Positions 19,497 to 28,597 of a stretch of 64,000 nucleotides of DNA are shown piece after piece. Made by a program: the position numbers and the translations under genes. Every line of letters starts with the position of its first letter. Position 1 is the first letter of the stretch. Below the pieces are notes generated by a model. The model was not told the origin of the DNA. It was given only the letters and a program-made list of their open reading frames with translations, and ran no database searches. The DNA is from Hyphomonadaceae bacterium JAD_PAG50586_4 (GTDB taxonomy: Bacteria; Pseudomonadota; Alphaproteobacteria; Caulobacterales; Aquidulcibacteraceae): contig CP096134.1 of assembly GCA_023242925.1 (NCBI GenBank), positions 3,801,501-3,865,500 of the forward strand, read 5' to 3'.

Positions 19497-20120
19497 CTAG
19501 GCCAGGCCGGCGGATTTCAGCGCCTGATACGCCTTGATGACGCGCTGGAGCTGCTCTTCGGCGCTCCGGTCGCCGCCATTGGAATCCGGGTGCCAGCGTT
19601 TGACCAGCTCGGCGTATTTGGCGCGGACGGCGGCCGCATTGGCGTTTTCGTCAAGCTGCATGATCTCGAAGGCCAAGGTCTGGAGCCGGGTCAGTCGGCG
19701 GCGCGGCGCGGCGGCCGGCTTGGCTGCGGCCTCGCCCGAGCCGAACACGCCCAGCGGATCATAGCTCTGCCCGGCCTTGAAGCCACGCATCGCCGCCGAA
19801 TGCTTGTCGAGGCGGCCCGAGCGGAAGGTCCAGGTGGGGCGGTGGCCGATTTCCTCGCGGGCCTGATAATCGGCCCATTGGCCTTCGTTCATGCCGGCGA
19901 AGTAATTCCAACGTTTGTTATAATCGGCGGCGTGGGCGGTGCAGAAGTGCCAAAACTGGCCCTCATGGTCGCGGCTCTTTGGCGCGGGGTGGGCGCCAGG
20001 CCGACGGCATCCTATGTGATCGCAGGCGCGCTCACTCGGCGCGCGATCGACCGTTTCCGCGCCCGTCTTCTTGACGCGGATGTCGACGAATTTCGGCTTG
20101 TATTCGAATGCGCCTGCCAT
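19497..20120 (-). CDS. J-domain protein with N-terminal zinc-ribbon-like segment
   Basis: A 207-residue protein with a C-terminal J domain (IMQLDENANAAAVRAKYAELVKRWHPDSNGG, about 150-185) including the HPD motif needed to stimulate DnaK. The N-terminal half has cysteines (CDHIGCRRPG, FCTAHAADYNKRWNYFAGM) that look metal-binding. This is the alphaproteobacterial J-protein usually found between cobS and bolA. The start at 20120 is chosen at MAGAFEYKPKF. It diverges from bolA with 42 bp between the two starts. Confidence 0.88.
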   Translation of the reverse strand: MAGAFEYKPKFVDIRVKKTGAETVDRAPSERACDHIGCRRPGAHPAPKSRDHEGQFWHFCTAHAADYNKRWNYFAGMNEGQWADYQAREEIGHRPTWTFRSGRLDKHSAAMRGFKAGQSYDPLGVFGSGEAAAKPAAAPRRRLTRLQTLAFEIMQLDENANAAAVRAKYAELVKRWHPDSNGGDRSAEEQLQRVIKAYQALKSAGLA

Positions 20121-20162
20121 GAGGTGTCGAGTATGGGCGCCAAGGGTTAAGCGGACAAGGAA

Positions 20163-20462
20163 TTGACAGACACCAAATCGCATCTTTCGCGCGCTGCACG
20201 CATCGAAAAGCTGTTAGCGAGCACATTCGCACCACACGTTTGCGTGCTTGACGACGACAGCAGCAAGCACGCGGGCCACGCGGGCGCGCGTCCGGGTGGG
20301 GAAACCCATTACCGCTTGCGCCTCGTCTCGACGGCGTTCGCCGGGCTTTCGCGCGTGGCGCGTCAACGCTTGGTGTACGACGCACTTCGTGAAGAATTCG
20401 ACACGGGCTTGCACGCGCTTTCACTGGACCTCAAAACACCCGAAGAGGTTGCAAGCGCGTAA
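20163..20462 (+). CDS. BolA family protein
   Basis: A 99-residue protein with a TTG start preceded by AAGGA. The BolA fold is recognisable: RIEKLLASTFAPHVCVLDDDSSKHAGHAG, then HYRLRLVSTAFAGLSRVARQRLVYDALREEF. BolA proteins work with monothiol glutaredoxins in iron-sulfur handling or act as regulators. The conserved His in KHAGH is present. Confidence 0.92.
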   Translation: MTDTKSHLSRAARIEKLLASTFAPHVCVLDDDSSKHAGHAGARPGGETHYRLRLVSTAFAGLSRVARQRLVYDALREEFDTGLHALSLDLKTPEEVASA

Positions 20463-20483
20463 ACACGGCTCGGGGGTGAAAAC

Positions 20484-21071
20484 GTGCTGGGACGCATCTT
20501 CGCGTGGGCGGCGGCTATAATGATCGGCGTGGTGCTGGGTGCGGCGAGCGCCTGGGGCGCGCTTGAGATCGGCCGCACGAATTTCGCTGAACAATATGGC
20601 GCCTGGCATTTCAACCGCGCCGCGGGCTCGACGGCCGCCGGCCCCTACTCCCGCGCCATCATCGCCCGCGATGGGCTGCTGGCGCTGAGCGCGCGCGAGG
20701 CGATGTATTTCACGCTGTTCGCCGACGATCAGGGGCGGCCGCTCAGCGAAAGCTGCATCTATGAACTCACAGGCCGCGATCTCGACGCACGCTGGTGGTC
20801 GGTCACGCTCTACGCTGACGATAGCTTCCTGGCGCAAAACAATGATCGCGCCCATTCGGTGGACGCTTCGCGCATCTCCTACAGCGCCGACGGCTATTGG
20901 CGCGCGCGCGTCTCGCCGGTGAAGGGCGATGCCGCGAACTGGATTTCCTCGCGCGCGGCGCGCCGGGAATTCTCGTTGACGCTGCGGGTCTATAATCCAC
21001 AGCGCGACTTCCGCCCCAGCGAACAAACACTGCCGCGCCTCACCACCCTCTCTTGCGCTGGAGGCGGCTGA
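20484..21071 (+). CDS. DUF1214 domain membrane protein
   Basis: A 195-residue protein with a GTG start, an N-terminal membrane segment (about residues 5-27), then a DUF1214-like domain (WWSVTLYADDSFLAQNNDRAHSV and ANWISSRAARREFSLTLRVYNP). It overlaps the following DUF1254-like gene by one nucleotide (TGATG). The two domains are fused in larger proteins elsewhere, so the products probably act together in the envelope. Function unknown. Confidence 0.82.
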   Translation: MLGRIFAWAAAIMIGVVLGAASAWGALEIGRTNFAEQYGAWHFNRAAGSTAAGPYSRAIIARDGLLALSAREAMYFTLFADDQGRPLSESCIYELTGRDLDARWWSVTLYADDSFLAQNNDRAHSVDASRISYSADGYWRARVSPVKGDAANWISSRAARREFSLTLRVYNPQRDFRPSEQTLPRLTTLSCAGGG

Positions 21072-21607
21072 TGGAGCATTTGCGTAAATACGTATGGGGC
21101 GTTTTGATCAGCGCCGCGCTTGTTCACTTTGCGATCATTTACGCTGTGCCGAACGTGCTGATGAACGTCGCGATCTCGCGGCTGAGCGAAATGGGGCTCA
21201 ATCGCTGGCAGGTCGCGCCGCGGGTGACGGAGCAATCGCGCCAAATCGTGCGCCCCTCGCCCGACTTTTCCTACTCGGCCTGCACCTATGATCTCGCGCG
21301 CGGACCGCTCGTGATCAGTGCGGCCCCGTGGCGCGAATATTGGTCGCTCTCGCTTTACGCCGGCAACAGCGACAATTTTTTCGTCATCGACGACCGAGAA
21401 GCACATTACGGCGCCGAGATCACTTTGGTGCAGCGTGGGCGCCCGCATCCGGAAGGCGCCTCGATGGTGGTGGAAAGCCCCAGCGCACGCGGGATCGCGT
21501 TGATCCGGCGCTTAGCGCCCACGCCGGAGGAATACAGCGCCGCAGCGCAAGTTGCGCGTGAGGACGTGTGCGCGAGCGTGGCCTCGCTCTCCGCTACAGA
21601 TTCGTAA
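21071..21607 (+). CDS. DUF1254-like membrane protein
   Basis: A 178-residue protein with an N-terminal membrane helix (VLISAALVHFAIIYAVPNVLM) and a domain with the DUF1254 pattern (SPDFSYSACTYDLARGPLVISAAPWREYWSLSLYAGNSDNFFVIDD). The ATG at 21071 overlaps the upstream TGA. Its 3' end overlaps the convergent mmcB gene by 14 bp. Likely partner of the DUF1214 protein. Confidence 0.8.
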   Translation: MEHLRKYVWGVLISAALVHFAIIYAVPNVLMNVAISRLSEMGLNRWQVAPRVTEQSRQIVRPSPDFSYSACTYDLARGPLVISAAPWREYWSLSLYAGNSDNFFVIDDREAHYGAEITLVQRGRPHPEGASMVVESPSARGIALIRRLAPTPEEYSAAAQVAREDVCASVASLSATDS

Positions 21608-22022
21608 GCCGCAGCGCCGCGAGACGCGCAAACAGCAACGTCACCGCTTTGCGCCGCGCACCAGCCAGAGGCCGCGTTGGGCTATGGCGCAGAATGGCGC
21701 CGCCAAACCCATCTGCGACGATCAGGCCAACCTCTTCCGGGATCAGATCGCGGGGAAAATCCTCGGTGACGGCGAAGAAGAAGCGGTCGCAATAATCGAC
21801 GTAGTCCGGCCATTTTGAATCGACGGCGAAGTCTGCAAGACAAGATTTCGTCTCAACGATCCAAATCTCGCCGCTGGCTGTCAGCGCCATGACATCCGCG
21901 CGCCGGCCGTTCGCGAGTGGAACTTCCAACACCGACGCGAGCCCATGATCCGCAAGCAAACGCGTCACGCCGCGCGCGAGCGCGAGCGTGATGTCAGGCC
22001 GTGAGAGCGACAACGCGTCCAT
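21594..22022 (-). CDS. mmcB: MmcB family DNA repair protein
   Basis: A 142-residue protein with a PD-(D/E)XK-like core: ALARGVTRLL, GRRADVMALTASGEIWIVETKSCLADFAVDSKWPDY and CDRFFFAV. MmcB is known from Caulobacter as part of the response to mitomycin C. The start is uncertain: ATG at 22022 gives the usual family length, while a GTG at 22100 would add 26 residues. Confidence 0.85.
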   Translation of the reverse strand: MDALSLSRPDITLALARGVTRLLADHGLASVLEVPLANGRRADVMALTASGEIWIVETKSCLADFAVDSKWPDYVDYCDRFFFAVTEDFPRDLIPEEVGLIVADGFGGAILRHSPTRPLAGARRKAVTLLFARLAALRLTNL

Positions 22023-22118
22023 GCCGGCCAGTTTGGCGCCACGTACGCGACGGAACAAGCGCGACAGGAACTCCTGATGCACGCGCCGCGTTCGCTGCAC
22101 ATCAGATGGAGATCACAA

Positions 22119-22907
22119 ATGCGCAAGTTGAGCTTGTACGCGGCCGCCGCGACCGCGGTGCTGTTGGCCGGATGCGGGATCGGCGCGCCAGCTTATCCAC
22201 AATTCGGCGACACAGCTTATCGCATCGAGGGCGCGACCACCGCACTTGATGGCAGCGGCGCCACCACACAGACCGTCATTTTCCGCGACGGGCCAAAGAT
22301 GCGTGTCGAAGCCAATTTGCCCACTTACGGCTCGGCCATCGTTGTATTCGATGAATCGACCAACGCCGCCTATGTGCTCAACCCGACGGTACCTGCGGCC
22401 GCCGCGACCATAACGCCTGTCCCGAGCACCGACGCTGCACCGCCCGACGCAGCATCGTCGAGCGCGGCGACAATCGTAACACCGCCGGTACAAGCGTCAG
22501 GCGTCGCTGTTCGCATCGAAGATTCAAGCGCGCCGCAGCCCTTGGAAACGGCATGGGAAGCGCTCGGCTCCGAGAATGCGCGAAGCGCCGGCGATTGCGA
22601 AGTTGCTGGCGAACAAGGCCATGAATGGATGCCGCGCACAGCGCCTGCGCCGGGCGTCGATCGTACCGCGTGCATTACTGAAGACGGCATCGTGCTGCGT
22701 GTACGCGAAAACGATCGCGTTCTTTGGCAAGCAACGTCCGTCCAACGCGGCCCACAGGAAGCAAGCTTGTTTGGCATCCCTGCCGGCTATCAATTAATCG
22801 ACCCGCAAGCGGTTGCAGATCAGGTCGGCGAGAACCTGGAACAGCTTGATAGCGTCACGGGCGCTGCGCCGCCGGCGCCGCAACAAGCGCCCGCACCACG
22901 CGGCTAG
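22119..22907 (+). CDS. Lipoprotein, unknown function
   Basis: A 262-residue protein with a GGAG site 8 nt before the ATG and a lipoprotein signal with lipobox LLAGC|G (Cys19). The first domain contains ATTQTVIFRDGPKMRVEANLP, reminiscent of LolA/LolB-fold envelope proteins, then an Ala/Pro/Thr-rich linker (about 100-145) and a second domain with a possible disulfide (DCEVAGEQGHEW and TACITEDGIVLR). It ends in a Pro/Gln tail. A bidirectional terminator follows. Confidence 0.65.
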   Translation: MRKLSLYAAAATAVLLAGCGIGAPAYPQFGDTAYRIEGATTALDGSGATTQTVIFRDGPKMRVEANLPTYGSAIVVFDESTNAAYVLNPTVPAAAATITPVPSTDAAPPDAASSSAATIVTPPVQASGVAVRIEDSSAPQPLETAWEALGSENARSAGDCEVAGEQGHEWMPRTAPAPGVDRTACITEDGIVLRVRENDRVLWQATSVQRGPQEASLFGIPAGYQLIDPQAVADQVGENLEQLDSVTGAAPPAPQQAPAPRG

Positions 22908-22914
22908 ATAAGAC

Positions 22915-22956
22915 TCAAAACAAAACGCCCCGCCTTATCAGCGGGGCGTTTCTCTT
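22915..22956. terminator. Bidirectional rho-independent terminator
   Basis: AACGCCCCGC and GCGGGGCGTT form a 10-bp stem (loop 7) with T-rich flanks on both strands. It serves the lipoprotein gene ending at 22907 and the convergent di-iron protein gene ending at 22974. Confidence 0.85.
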
Positions 22957-22973
22957 TGCGTTCAGAGCGCAGC

Positions 22974-24134
22974 TTATTCAGCAGCGACCGCGGCGGCTTT
23001 CACGTCATCGAGCGCGCCGGTGTTGATGCCGAAATTGATCGTCTTCAGATAGGCAATGCCTTCGTCCGCGATCGCGTCGCCAACCATCTCTTCGCCTTCG
23101 GCTTTGAACTCTTCGAAGTTCACGTAGGTGGCGTAGAACGGCGCGGTGCGGTCGGTGATGATGCCGGCGTTCCAGAGCGTCTTCACCAGCACACGGAAGA
23201 TGTTGGTGGCTTCCTTCATGTGCTCGCGACGCTCTTCGTCGGTCGCGACCGCTTGGAAGCCTTCCATGACCTTTTCCGGATCGAGGCCGAATTGCTCGTA
23301 AATCGCCGTCATTTGGTGCGGCGCCACGAGATTGAACAGCAGCGTCTGGAAGCAGTGCGCGGCCCAATTCTCGACGATCTCGTGCTCTTCCTTCGACAGC
23401 TTCGGGATCGTGCGGTCAGCCCAGATCTTCCCGAATTTGTGGTGGAAGGCTTCGTCCGTCATGACGAGCTGCGTCAGCTTCTTCGCCAGCGGATCGTCCC
23501 ATTCCTTGAAGATCGTCGCGAAGGCGCCCATCGCGAGGCCTTCGACCAGCATCTGCATGCCGATAATCTTCTTATAGACCTCCGGCGCGTGCACGATCTC
23601 TTGCAGCAAGCCGGCGAGCACCGCGCCGCACGGCAGCGGCGAGCCCCAGCGCGCGATGATGTATTTCGCGAACGCCGTGACATGGCGCCCCTCTTCGCGC
23701 GTTTGGTTGGCGGCGTATTCCTGCGCGCCCGGATCGCGCAGCACGTGGCAGAGCGAAGCCGAGAGATTTAGCGCGCCTTGTTCGCCGTGCAGGATCGCTG
23801 ACATCTGCCAGCGCGCCATTTGGCTCTTGAAGCGAATGCGCTCGGCCGGCTTATCGGCGAAATAATTGGTGACGTAGTCGGTCTGCAGCGCCGGGATCAT
23901 GTGATCGGGCACGAAATCCGTCGTGTCAGCATCAAAGTCGTCGTTGAAGTCGATGTATTTCTTGTCGAGCGGATCCCAGAAATGGTCGTGGGTCGCTGAG
24001 ATAATCTTGTCGAAGGCGGACGAGCGATTGAGGTGCCGCGTCATGTCGAGCATGGCGGCAAAATCGGTCGGCGCGACCGCGTCGTACACTTCGTCTTTGG
24101 TGATTTGGCGAATTGGAGCGGCGGAATCGGCCAT
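22974..24134 (-). CDS. Ferritin-like di-iron oxygenase-type protein
   Basis: A 386-residue mainly helical protein with the ligand pattern of a ferritin-like di-iron site: a Glu in HGEQGALNLS, EEGRHVTAFAKY, a Glu in MLVEGLAMGAF, and TDEAFHHKFG (DExxHH). The two ExxH-type motifs suggest an oxygen-activating di-iron centre as in R2, AurF or acyl desaturase families, but the reaction is unknown. The start at 24134 is favoured by a GGGAGAG site; an ATG at 24161 is possible. A perfect FNR/FixK-type box lies about 70-85 nt upstream, suggesting control by oxygen. Confidence 0.7.
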   Translation of the reverse strand: MADSAAPIRQITKDEVYDAVAPTDFAAMLDMTRHLNRSSAFDKIISATHDHFWDPLDKKYIDFNDDFDADTTDFVPDHMIPALQTDYVTNYFADKPAERIRFKSQMARWQMSAILHGEQGALNLSASLCHVLRDPGAQEYAANQTREEGRHVTAFAKYIIARWGSPLPCGAVLAGLLQEIVHAPEVYKKIIGMQMLVEGLAMGAFATIFKEWDDPLAKKLTQLVMTDEAFHHKFGKIWADRTIPKLSKEEHEIVENWAAHCFQTLLFNLVAPHQMTAIYEQFGLDPEKVMEGFQAVATDEERREHMKEATNIFRVLVKTLWNAGIITDRTAPFYATYVNFEEFKAEGEEMVGDAIADEGIAYLKTINFGINTGALDDVKAAAVAAE

Positions 24135-24205
24135 CGCGTCGTCTCTCCCGGATGCGGCCATGTGAGTGAGGCCATCGTTTTGAAGGCTGCACGATACAGG
24201 CGAAT

Positions 24206-24219
24206 TTGATCTCGATCAA
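24206..24219. promoter_or_regulatory. FNR/FixK-type box
   Basis: TTGATCTCGATCAA matches the FNR/FixK consensus TTGAT-N4-ATCAA at all ten fixed positions. It sits between the divergent di-iron protein and zincin-like genes, closer in spacing to a regulatory role for the former. Confidence 0.65.
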
Positions 24220-24295
24220 GAAAAATGACGCCTCCGTCAACTTGCCTGACCGATTTTTTACCGTGCGCGGCCGACCGCCCATATAGAAACGGCCC

Positions 24296-24694
24296 ATGAC
24301 CCTTCTGCCGCCCACCCTGGATGACCTTGACGGCATGGCCCAGCGCGCCTGGGCGGCGCTGCCCGCAGAATTCCGGGCGCTGGCGGGCGACGTCATTTTC
24401 CGGATCGAGGATTTCGCGGACGAGCAGACGTTGGCTGATGTCGGCCTCGAAGATCCGCTCGAGCTTACCGGGCTCTATTCAGGCCCGGACCTCACCGAGC
24501 GCTCGATCACGGACCCTTCGCCGCGCGCGCCGATGGTGATCCTCTATCGCCACGCGATCCTGTTCGAATGGATCTCACACGGCGACGTACCGCTCGACGA
24601 ATTGGTGGAGCACGTGCTCGTACACGAGATCGGCCACCATTTCGGCCTCAGCGACGACGATATGGATACGCTATCCGACGAGGCGGGCGATTAA
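24296..24694 (+). CDS. Zincin-like metallopeptidase family protein
   Basis: A 132-residue protein of the short MMP/zincin-like family (DUF1025 type). The metal site HEIGHHFGLSDDDM at about residues 113-126 carries the HExxH motif plus downstream acidic residues. The N-terminal part (AQRAWAALPAEFRALAGDVIFRIEDFAD) is also typical. Its target is unknown. It is cytoplasmic, with no signal peptide, and converges with the proline-rich lipoprotein gene, overlapping it by 4 bp. Confidence 0.88.
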   Translation: MTLLPPTLDDLDGMAQRAWAALPAEFRALAGDVIFRIEDFADEQTLADVGLEDPLELTGLYSGPDLTERSITDPSPRAPMVILYRHAILFEWISHGDVPLDELVEHVLVHEIGHHFGLSDDDMDTLSDEAGD

Positions 24695-25320
24695 CGCCCC
24701 ACGCGTTGCAAGCGGCTTTCGGGAATTGCGTCGCGGTCGCTCATGCCGAGCGATTGCGAGCAATAATCTTCCGGCGAGTTGAGTTGCGGACGCATTGGAT
24801 CGCGCTCGAACACAGCCTGCACCGACGAGACACACCGATCCCAGGCGCGAATATCTTCGTTGCGCTGTTCGCGCGAACGGAAATCGCCATCGGGCGCGCG
24901 CACTTGCTCACGTGCCTGGCCAGGCACGATAATGTCGTCGTCATCCGAACGTGGACGCGGCGGCGGTGTGGTGGAAACCGGCACACGCACTTCAGGCGCA
25001 GCAACCGGCGGCGCGACGGGCTCAGGCGCGGGTGTCGTCACGCTTGCGGGCGGCGCCGTAAGAGCAGCTGAGCGCTGCGGCGTTGGCGTCACCAGAGCCG
25101 GCGGCGCGGTGAGGTTCGGGCGCGGATCAGCGGCAGGCGCCACAACCGGGCCGGTGTTGGCTTGCGGCGGCGGCAGTTCGACGGTGCGGACGGGCGGCGG
25201 CGCGGTACGCTCAGCGGATGAAGCTTGCGGCGTACGCGACGCGTTGCGGCCAGCGGATTCGATGTTGGCGCAGGCGCCAAGCGCGACCAAGCTCACCGCC
25301 ATCACCAAACGTCCGAACAT
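24691..25320 (-). CDS. Proline-rich lipoprotein
   Basis: A 209-residue protein with a GGGAG site before the ATG at 25320 and a lipoprotein signal with lipobox LGAC|A (Cys16). Residues 30-125 are a long Pro/Ala/Thr/Val-rich stretch suitable for spanning the periplasm or cell wall. The C-terminal 70 residues contain two cysteines (WDRCVSSVQ and DYCSQSLG) that may pair. The family is not recognised. Confidence 0.65.
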   Translation of the reverse strand: MFGRLVMAVSLVALGACANIESAGRNASRTPQASSAERTAPPPVRTVELPPPQANTGPVVAPAADPRPNLTAPPALVTPTPQRSAALTAPPASVTTPAPEPVAPPVAAPEVRVPVSTTPPPRPRSDDDDIIVPGQAREQVRAPDGDFRSREQRNEDIRAWDRCVSSVQAVFERDPMRPQLNSPEDYCSQSLGMSDRDAIPESRLQRVGR

Positions 25321-25562
25321 ACGCTGCTCCCTCAATTCTCAATCCTACCTAAGGCCGAATGCAGCTGCCGCCTAGTGAGCAGCGCGTGGCCGCGCGCACC
25401 GTACGCAGCATCGGTGTGACGCGCACATCGTGACAATGCATCCATGTTCCACTGCGGTTCTCGTTCAGGATTCGCGGAAACCGAGACAAGGGTTGACCCG
25501 TTTCGCCCGTTGGGCTTTGGGGGCGTCAGTGGCGGGGGCCACGCTAGAGGAAAGGCGCCAGA

Positions 25563-26084
25563 ATGCGCATCGCTTCCATAATCGCAGCCGCCGCGCTGGC
25601 GCTTTTCGCCGCCGGCTGCGCCAATCGTACTGGTGACATGACAATTGCCGAATGGTGCGGGGCCGATGCTGGCCGCGCCGATACTGATATTTGCAAACAA
25701 CACGCCGACACCGAAGACGTGCGCGTCTCGCTCGGCCAGCGCATCGCCGAAACGCTGGGCATCGCCAACCGCGCGCAAGCCACCGCCGATCAAGCCATGA
25801 CGCGCAACGTCGTGTGCGTTACGCGCACGCAAAACCACGTTCGCGCCGGCGCCTGCGATCCAGGCTACACGCTGACCGGCTGCACGCAAACGCGTTACAC
25901 GGCGCGCGCTGGCGGCATGGCCATCCTGCGTTCCGTGAGCGACACTGAATGCCGCTACAATTCGCAAGTGCTTGAAGTGCAAGTGCGCTGCTGTGCGATG
26001 GGCCCAAACCCGCCGCCGGCGACATTGGTGCGCGACACCGCACCGCCGACGCCGGAAACTCCGGCGCCTGCGCGCACCTCGTAA
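25563..26084 (+). CDS. Cysteine-rich lipoprotein
   Basis: A 173-residue protein with lipobox FAAGC|A (Cys19). The mature region has eight or more cysteines (EWCGAD, DICKQH, VVCVT, GACDPGYTLTGC, TECRY, VRCCAM), suggesting several disulfides outside the cytoplasm. It ends in a Pro/Thr-rich tail. The family is not recognised. About 240 bp of non-coding sequence without obvious features separates it from the divergent lipoprotein. Confidence 0.65.
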   Translation: MRIASIIAAAALALFAAGCANRTGDMTIAEWCGADAGRADTDICKQHADTEDVRVSLGQRIAETLGIANRAQATADQAMTRNVVCVTRTQNHVRAGACDPGYTLTGCTQTRYTARAGGMAILRSVSDTECRYNSQVLEVQVRCCAMGPNPPPATLVRDTAPPTPETPAPARTS

Positions 26085-26090
26085 GCAAAA

Positions 26091-26640
26091 TTATCTGCGC
26101 AACAGATATTCGGCCTCGAGTCTATAAAGGCTCGGGGCCGATTTGCGTGTGAAGCTGGAATAAAGTCCGAAACTTTCGACGCGAAACGGCGGCGTCTCAA
26201 ATAGAGCAAAGCGCTGTTCGAACGATTGCACACGATCAAGCGGCGCGTTGTTGAGGTAGGCGATCGTCACGTGCGGCTTGAACGCGTGCGGCTCGGGCTT
26301 GAGCTTCGCCCGCCGCGCCGCGCGTTCGCAATCTGCCGCGAGCTTCTTCAACGATCTCGCTCGTGGTGACTCCCATCCATAGCGCGTGCGGATCGGCGCC
26401 GCCGAACGTGCCTGCGCCCTTCAGCGCAATTTCGAACGGCGCATGACTTTCGGCGATCGTCGAAAGCTCGCCGTCAATATCGTCGGCGATGGGCTCCGCC
26501 ACCTCGCCGAAAAAACGCAGCGTGATGTGGAGGTTTTCGCGCGGCCGCCACTTGGCGCCGCCTACGCCCTTCTGCAGGGGCAGCAGGCGTTCAGCGATAC
26601 CGTTGGGAATATCGAGAGCGGCGAAAAGACGTAGGCTCAT
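26091..26640 (-). CDS. thpR: RNA 2',3'-cyclic phosphodiesterase (one frameshift)
   Basis: About 182 codons of the 2H phosphoesterase family, with both catalytic motifs: HITLRFFG in the N-terminal half and HVTIAYL in the C-terminal half. The enzyme opens 2',3'-cyclic phosphates on RNA. The frame breaks near 26352; dropping one base gives SEILKKLAADCERAARRAKL, as expected. The ATG at 26640 lies one base past the stop of the aldo/keto reductase gene, so the two are one unit. Confidence 0.85.
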
Positions 26641-26641
26641 A

Positions 26642-27700
26642 TCAGGGGCAAGGGTCCGGGTGAGCGGTGTGCAATGCGTTGACACGCGCTTCCATCTCGC
26701 CCGTCCATGTCACATCAAACGCGGCGAGGTCTTCTTCCAATTGGCGCACGGTGCTCGCGCCAATGATCGTGCTCGTCACCCACGGCCGCGTGTCGACGAA
26801 CTTGAGCGCAAGCTGCACGGGCGTTACGCCAAACTCACGCGCGGCTTTCACATACGCCACCGTCATCTCCTCAGCGCCGGGGCCTTCATAACGCTGCAGA
26901 CGATTGTAGAGTTTGCCGCGCGAGCCCTCGGGTTTCGCGCCGCCAAGATATTTGCCAGTGAGCACGCCTTGGGCCAGTGGCGAGTACGCCAGCAGGCCGA
27001 CCTGCTCGCGCAGCGCGACCTCAGCGAGGCCACCGGTTTCGAAACGACGATTGAGCAAATGGTACGCGTTCTGGATCGAGGCCATGCGCGGCAAACCGCG
27101 CGCATCGCTTTCGGCCAGATAGCGCATCACACCCCAGGGGCTTTCGTTCGACACACCGATCGCGCGGATATTGCCCTTGTCGACGTGACGGCCCAGCGCT
27201 TCGAGGATGTCTGCGAACGCGATAAAGTCTTGCGGGTAATCCTTGTAGGTTTGGAAGCCGAAGCCGCGATACAGACGATCGGGCCAGTGCACCTGGTAGA
27301 GGTCTAGATAATCCGTCTGTAGCCGCTTTAAGCTTTGCTCGACCGCGTAATCGATCTGCGCGCGCGAGACGCGCACCTGGCCATCCTCCAGCTTCTCCTC
27401 CGGCCTGATCCATTTCATGTCGCGCGTGCGGCCTGCCACCTTCGATGCGAGCACGACTTTGTCGCGCCCGCCGCGCGCTTTGAACCACGCGCCAATTACG
27501 CGCTCGGTCGCGCCTTGCGTCTCCGCCGTTGGCGGACTCGAATACATTTCGGCGGTGTCGAAAAAATTCACACCGCGCGCCAAGGCAAGATCCATTTGCG
27601 CGAACGCATCGTCTTGCGGCGTCTGATCGCCGAACGTCATTGTGCCAAGACAAATCGACGACACCTTCACGCCGGTGCGGCCAAGCTCACGAAACTGCAT
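26642..27700 (-). CDS. Aldo/keto reductase
   Basis: A 352-residue NADPH-dependent oxidoreductase with a TIM-barrel fold. The catalytic tetrad is recognisable: Asp in FFDTAEMYS, the Tyr in the same motif, Lys in VVLASKVAG, and His in YQVHWPD. The C-terminal NADP-binding pattern TSTIIGASTVRQLEEDL is present. It resembles the Tas/YajO branch; the substrate is unknown. The ATG at 27700 has an AGAGGGG site. Confidence 0.92.
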   Translation of the reverse strand: MQFRELGRTGVKVSSICLGTMTFGDQTPQDDAFAQMDLALARGVNFFDTAEMYSSPPTAETQGATERVIGAWFKARGGRDKVVLASKVAGRTRDMKWIRPEEKLEDGQVRVSRAQIDYAVEQSLKRLQTDYLDLYQVHWPDRLYRGFGFQTYKDYPQDFIAFADILEALGRHVDKGNIRAIGVSNESPWGVMRYLAESDARGLPRMASIQNAYHLLNRRFETGGLAEVALREQVGLLAYSPLAQGVLTGKYLGGAKPEGSRGKLYNRLQRYEGPGAEEMTVAYVKAAREFGVTPVQLALKFVDTRPWVTSTIIGASTVRQLEEDLAAFDVTWTGEMEARVNALHTAHPDPCP

Positions 27701-28095
27701 GATCCCCTCTTTCATCGAAGAGATAGGAACGACGCTGTGCGCTGCGCCAGTGCAAAAACGCGCATAAACAAAGGAAAAATAGGCCTTAGGTCGCGTTGCC
27801 AGTTTGTTCGCTTACACATCACCATTTGCTGAAACGTCGCCTGACGCCGGCCGAACTCGACTAGCCCGCATTCCTTGCGACACCATTGCCGCGCGCGGTT
27901 CTCTTTCGTCGAACGGGAAGAGTCTAAGCGCGCGCCGTGGCCCAGGTGCTGTGTGCTGCATGAGCTATACGGGCGGGAACCGGCGTCAGCGCCGACGTCT
28001 TCCGACACGCGTAGGCAACACCCAACGCACGCGCGCGTCAAGCTTCATTGCGTTCACGATTTCATGTCTGCGTCGCGCGCATTAGGCGCGGAACG
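27701..28095. other. Intergenic region, no gene recognised
   Basis: About 395 bp between the aldo/keto reductase start and the cytochrome c stop. Short open frames exist on both strands but none has a convincing ribosome site or family pattern. It probably holds the aldo/keto reductase promoter at its left end. Confidence 0.5.
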
Positions 28096-28545
28096 TCATT
28101 CGCTTGGCGGCGTTTGCGGCGCCGTTTCATCCGCGCTCGGCAGCGTTGCAATGTAAGCGGTCATCGCGCGCGCATCTTCCGGGTTGAGGCGGAAGGCTGG
28201 CATCGGCGGCAGCGGACGCGACCCATCGGGACGCACGCCTGTTTGCAGGAACGCCGCGAATTGTTCTTCAGTATAGTGCGTTGGAATACCAGCCAGCGGC
28301 GGCGCCACCGGCGCCCACGGCATCGGAATTGTCGGCGCGAAGATCAGCGTGCCGCCTTGCAAGGCCTGGGTGACGTCCGGCCCTTGCGGCGTCATCGGCG
28401 TATGGCAATCATTGCAGCCGCCAATATTATTCACGAGATACTCGCCGCGCGCGACGAGCTGCGCTTGAGTCATTTCCGCAGGCGCTTGCTGCGCGCACGC
28501 GCCAAGCGCCACCAGCGCCAAAGCGCCGATCACAAAGTCACGCAT
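28096..28545 (-). CDS. Monohaem cytochrome c lipoprotein
   Basis: A 149-residue protein with a GGGGAGAGG site before the ATG at 28545 and a lipoprotein signal with lipobox LGAC|A. The haem motif CNDCH is at about 44-48 in GEYLVNNIGGCNDCHTPMTPQGPD, with a probable distal Met in PLPPMPAFRL, typical of class I cytochromes of alcohol/aldehyde dehydrogenase-like chains. Its electron donor is not in the immediate neighbourhood. Confidence 0.85.
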   Translation of the reverse strand: MRDFVIGALALVALGACAQQAPAEMTQAQLVARGEYLVNNIGGCNDCHTPMTPQGPDVTQALQGGTLIFAPTIPMPWAPVAPPLAGIPTHYTEEQFAAFLQTGVRPDGSRPLPPMPAFRLNPEDARAMTAYIATLPSADETAPQTPPSE

Positions 28546-28597
28546 ATCCTCTCCCCAGAGTTTGCTGGCCGCTGCTTTACCGTCATTTCGCCGCCAA

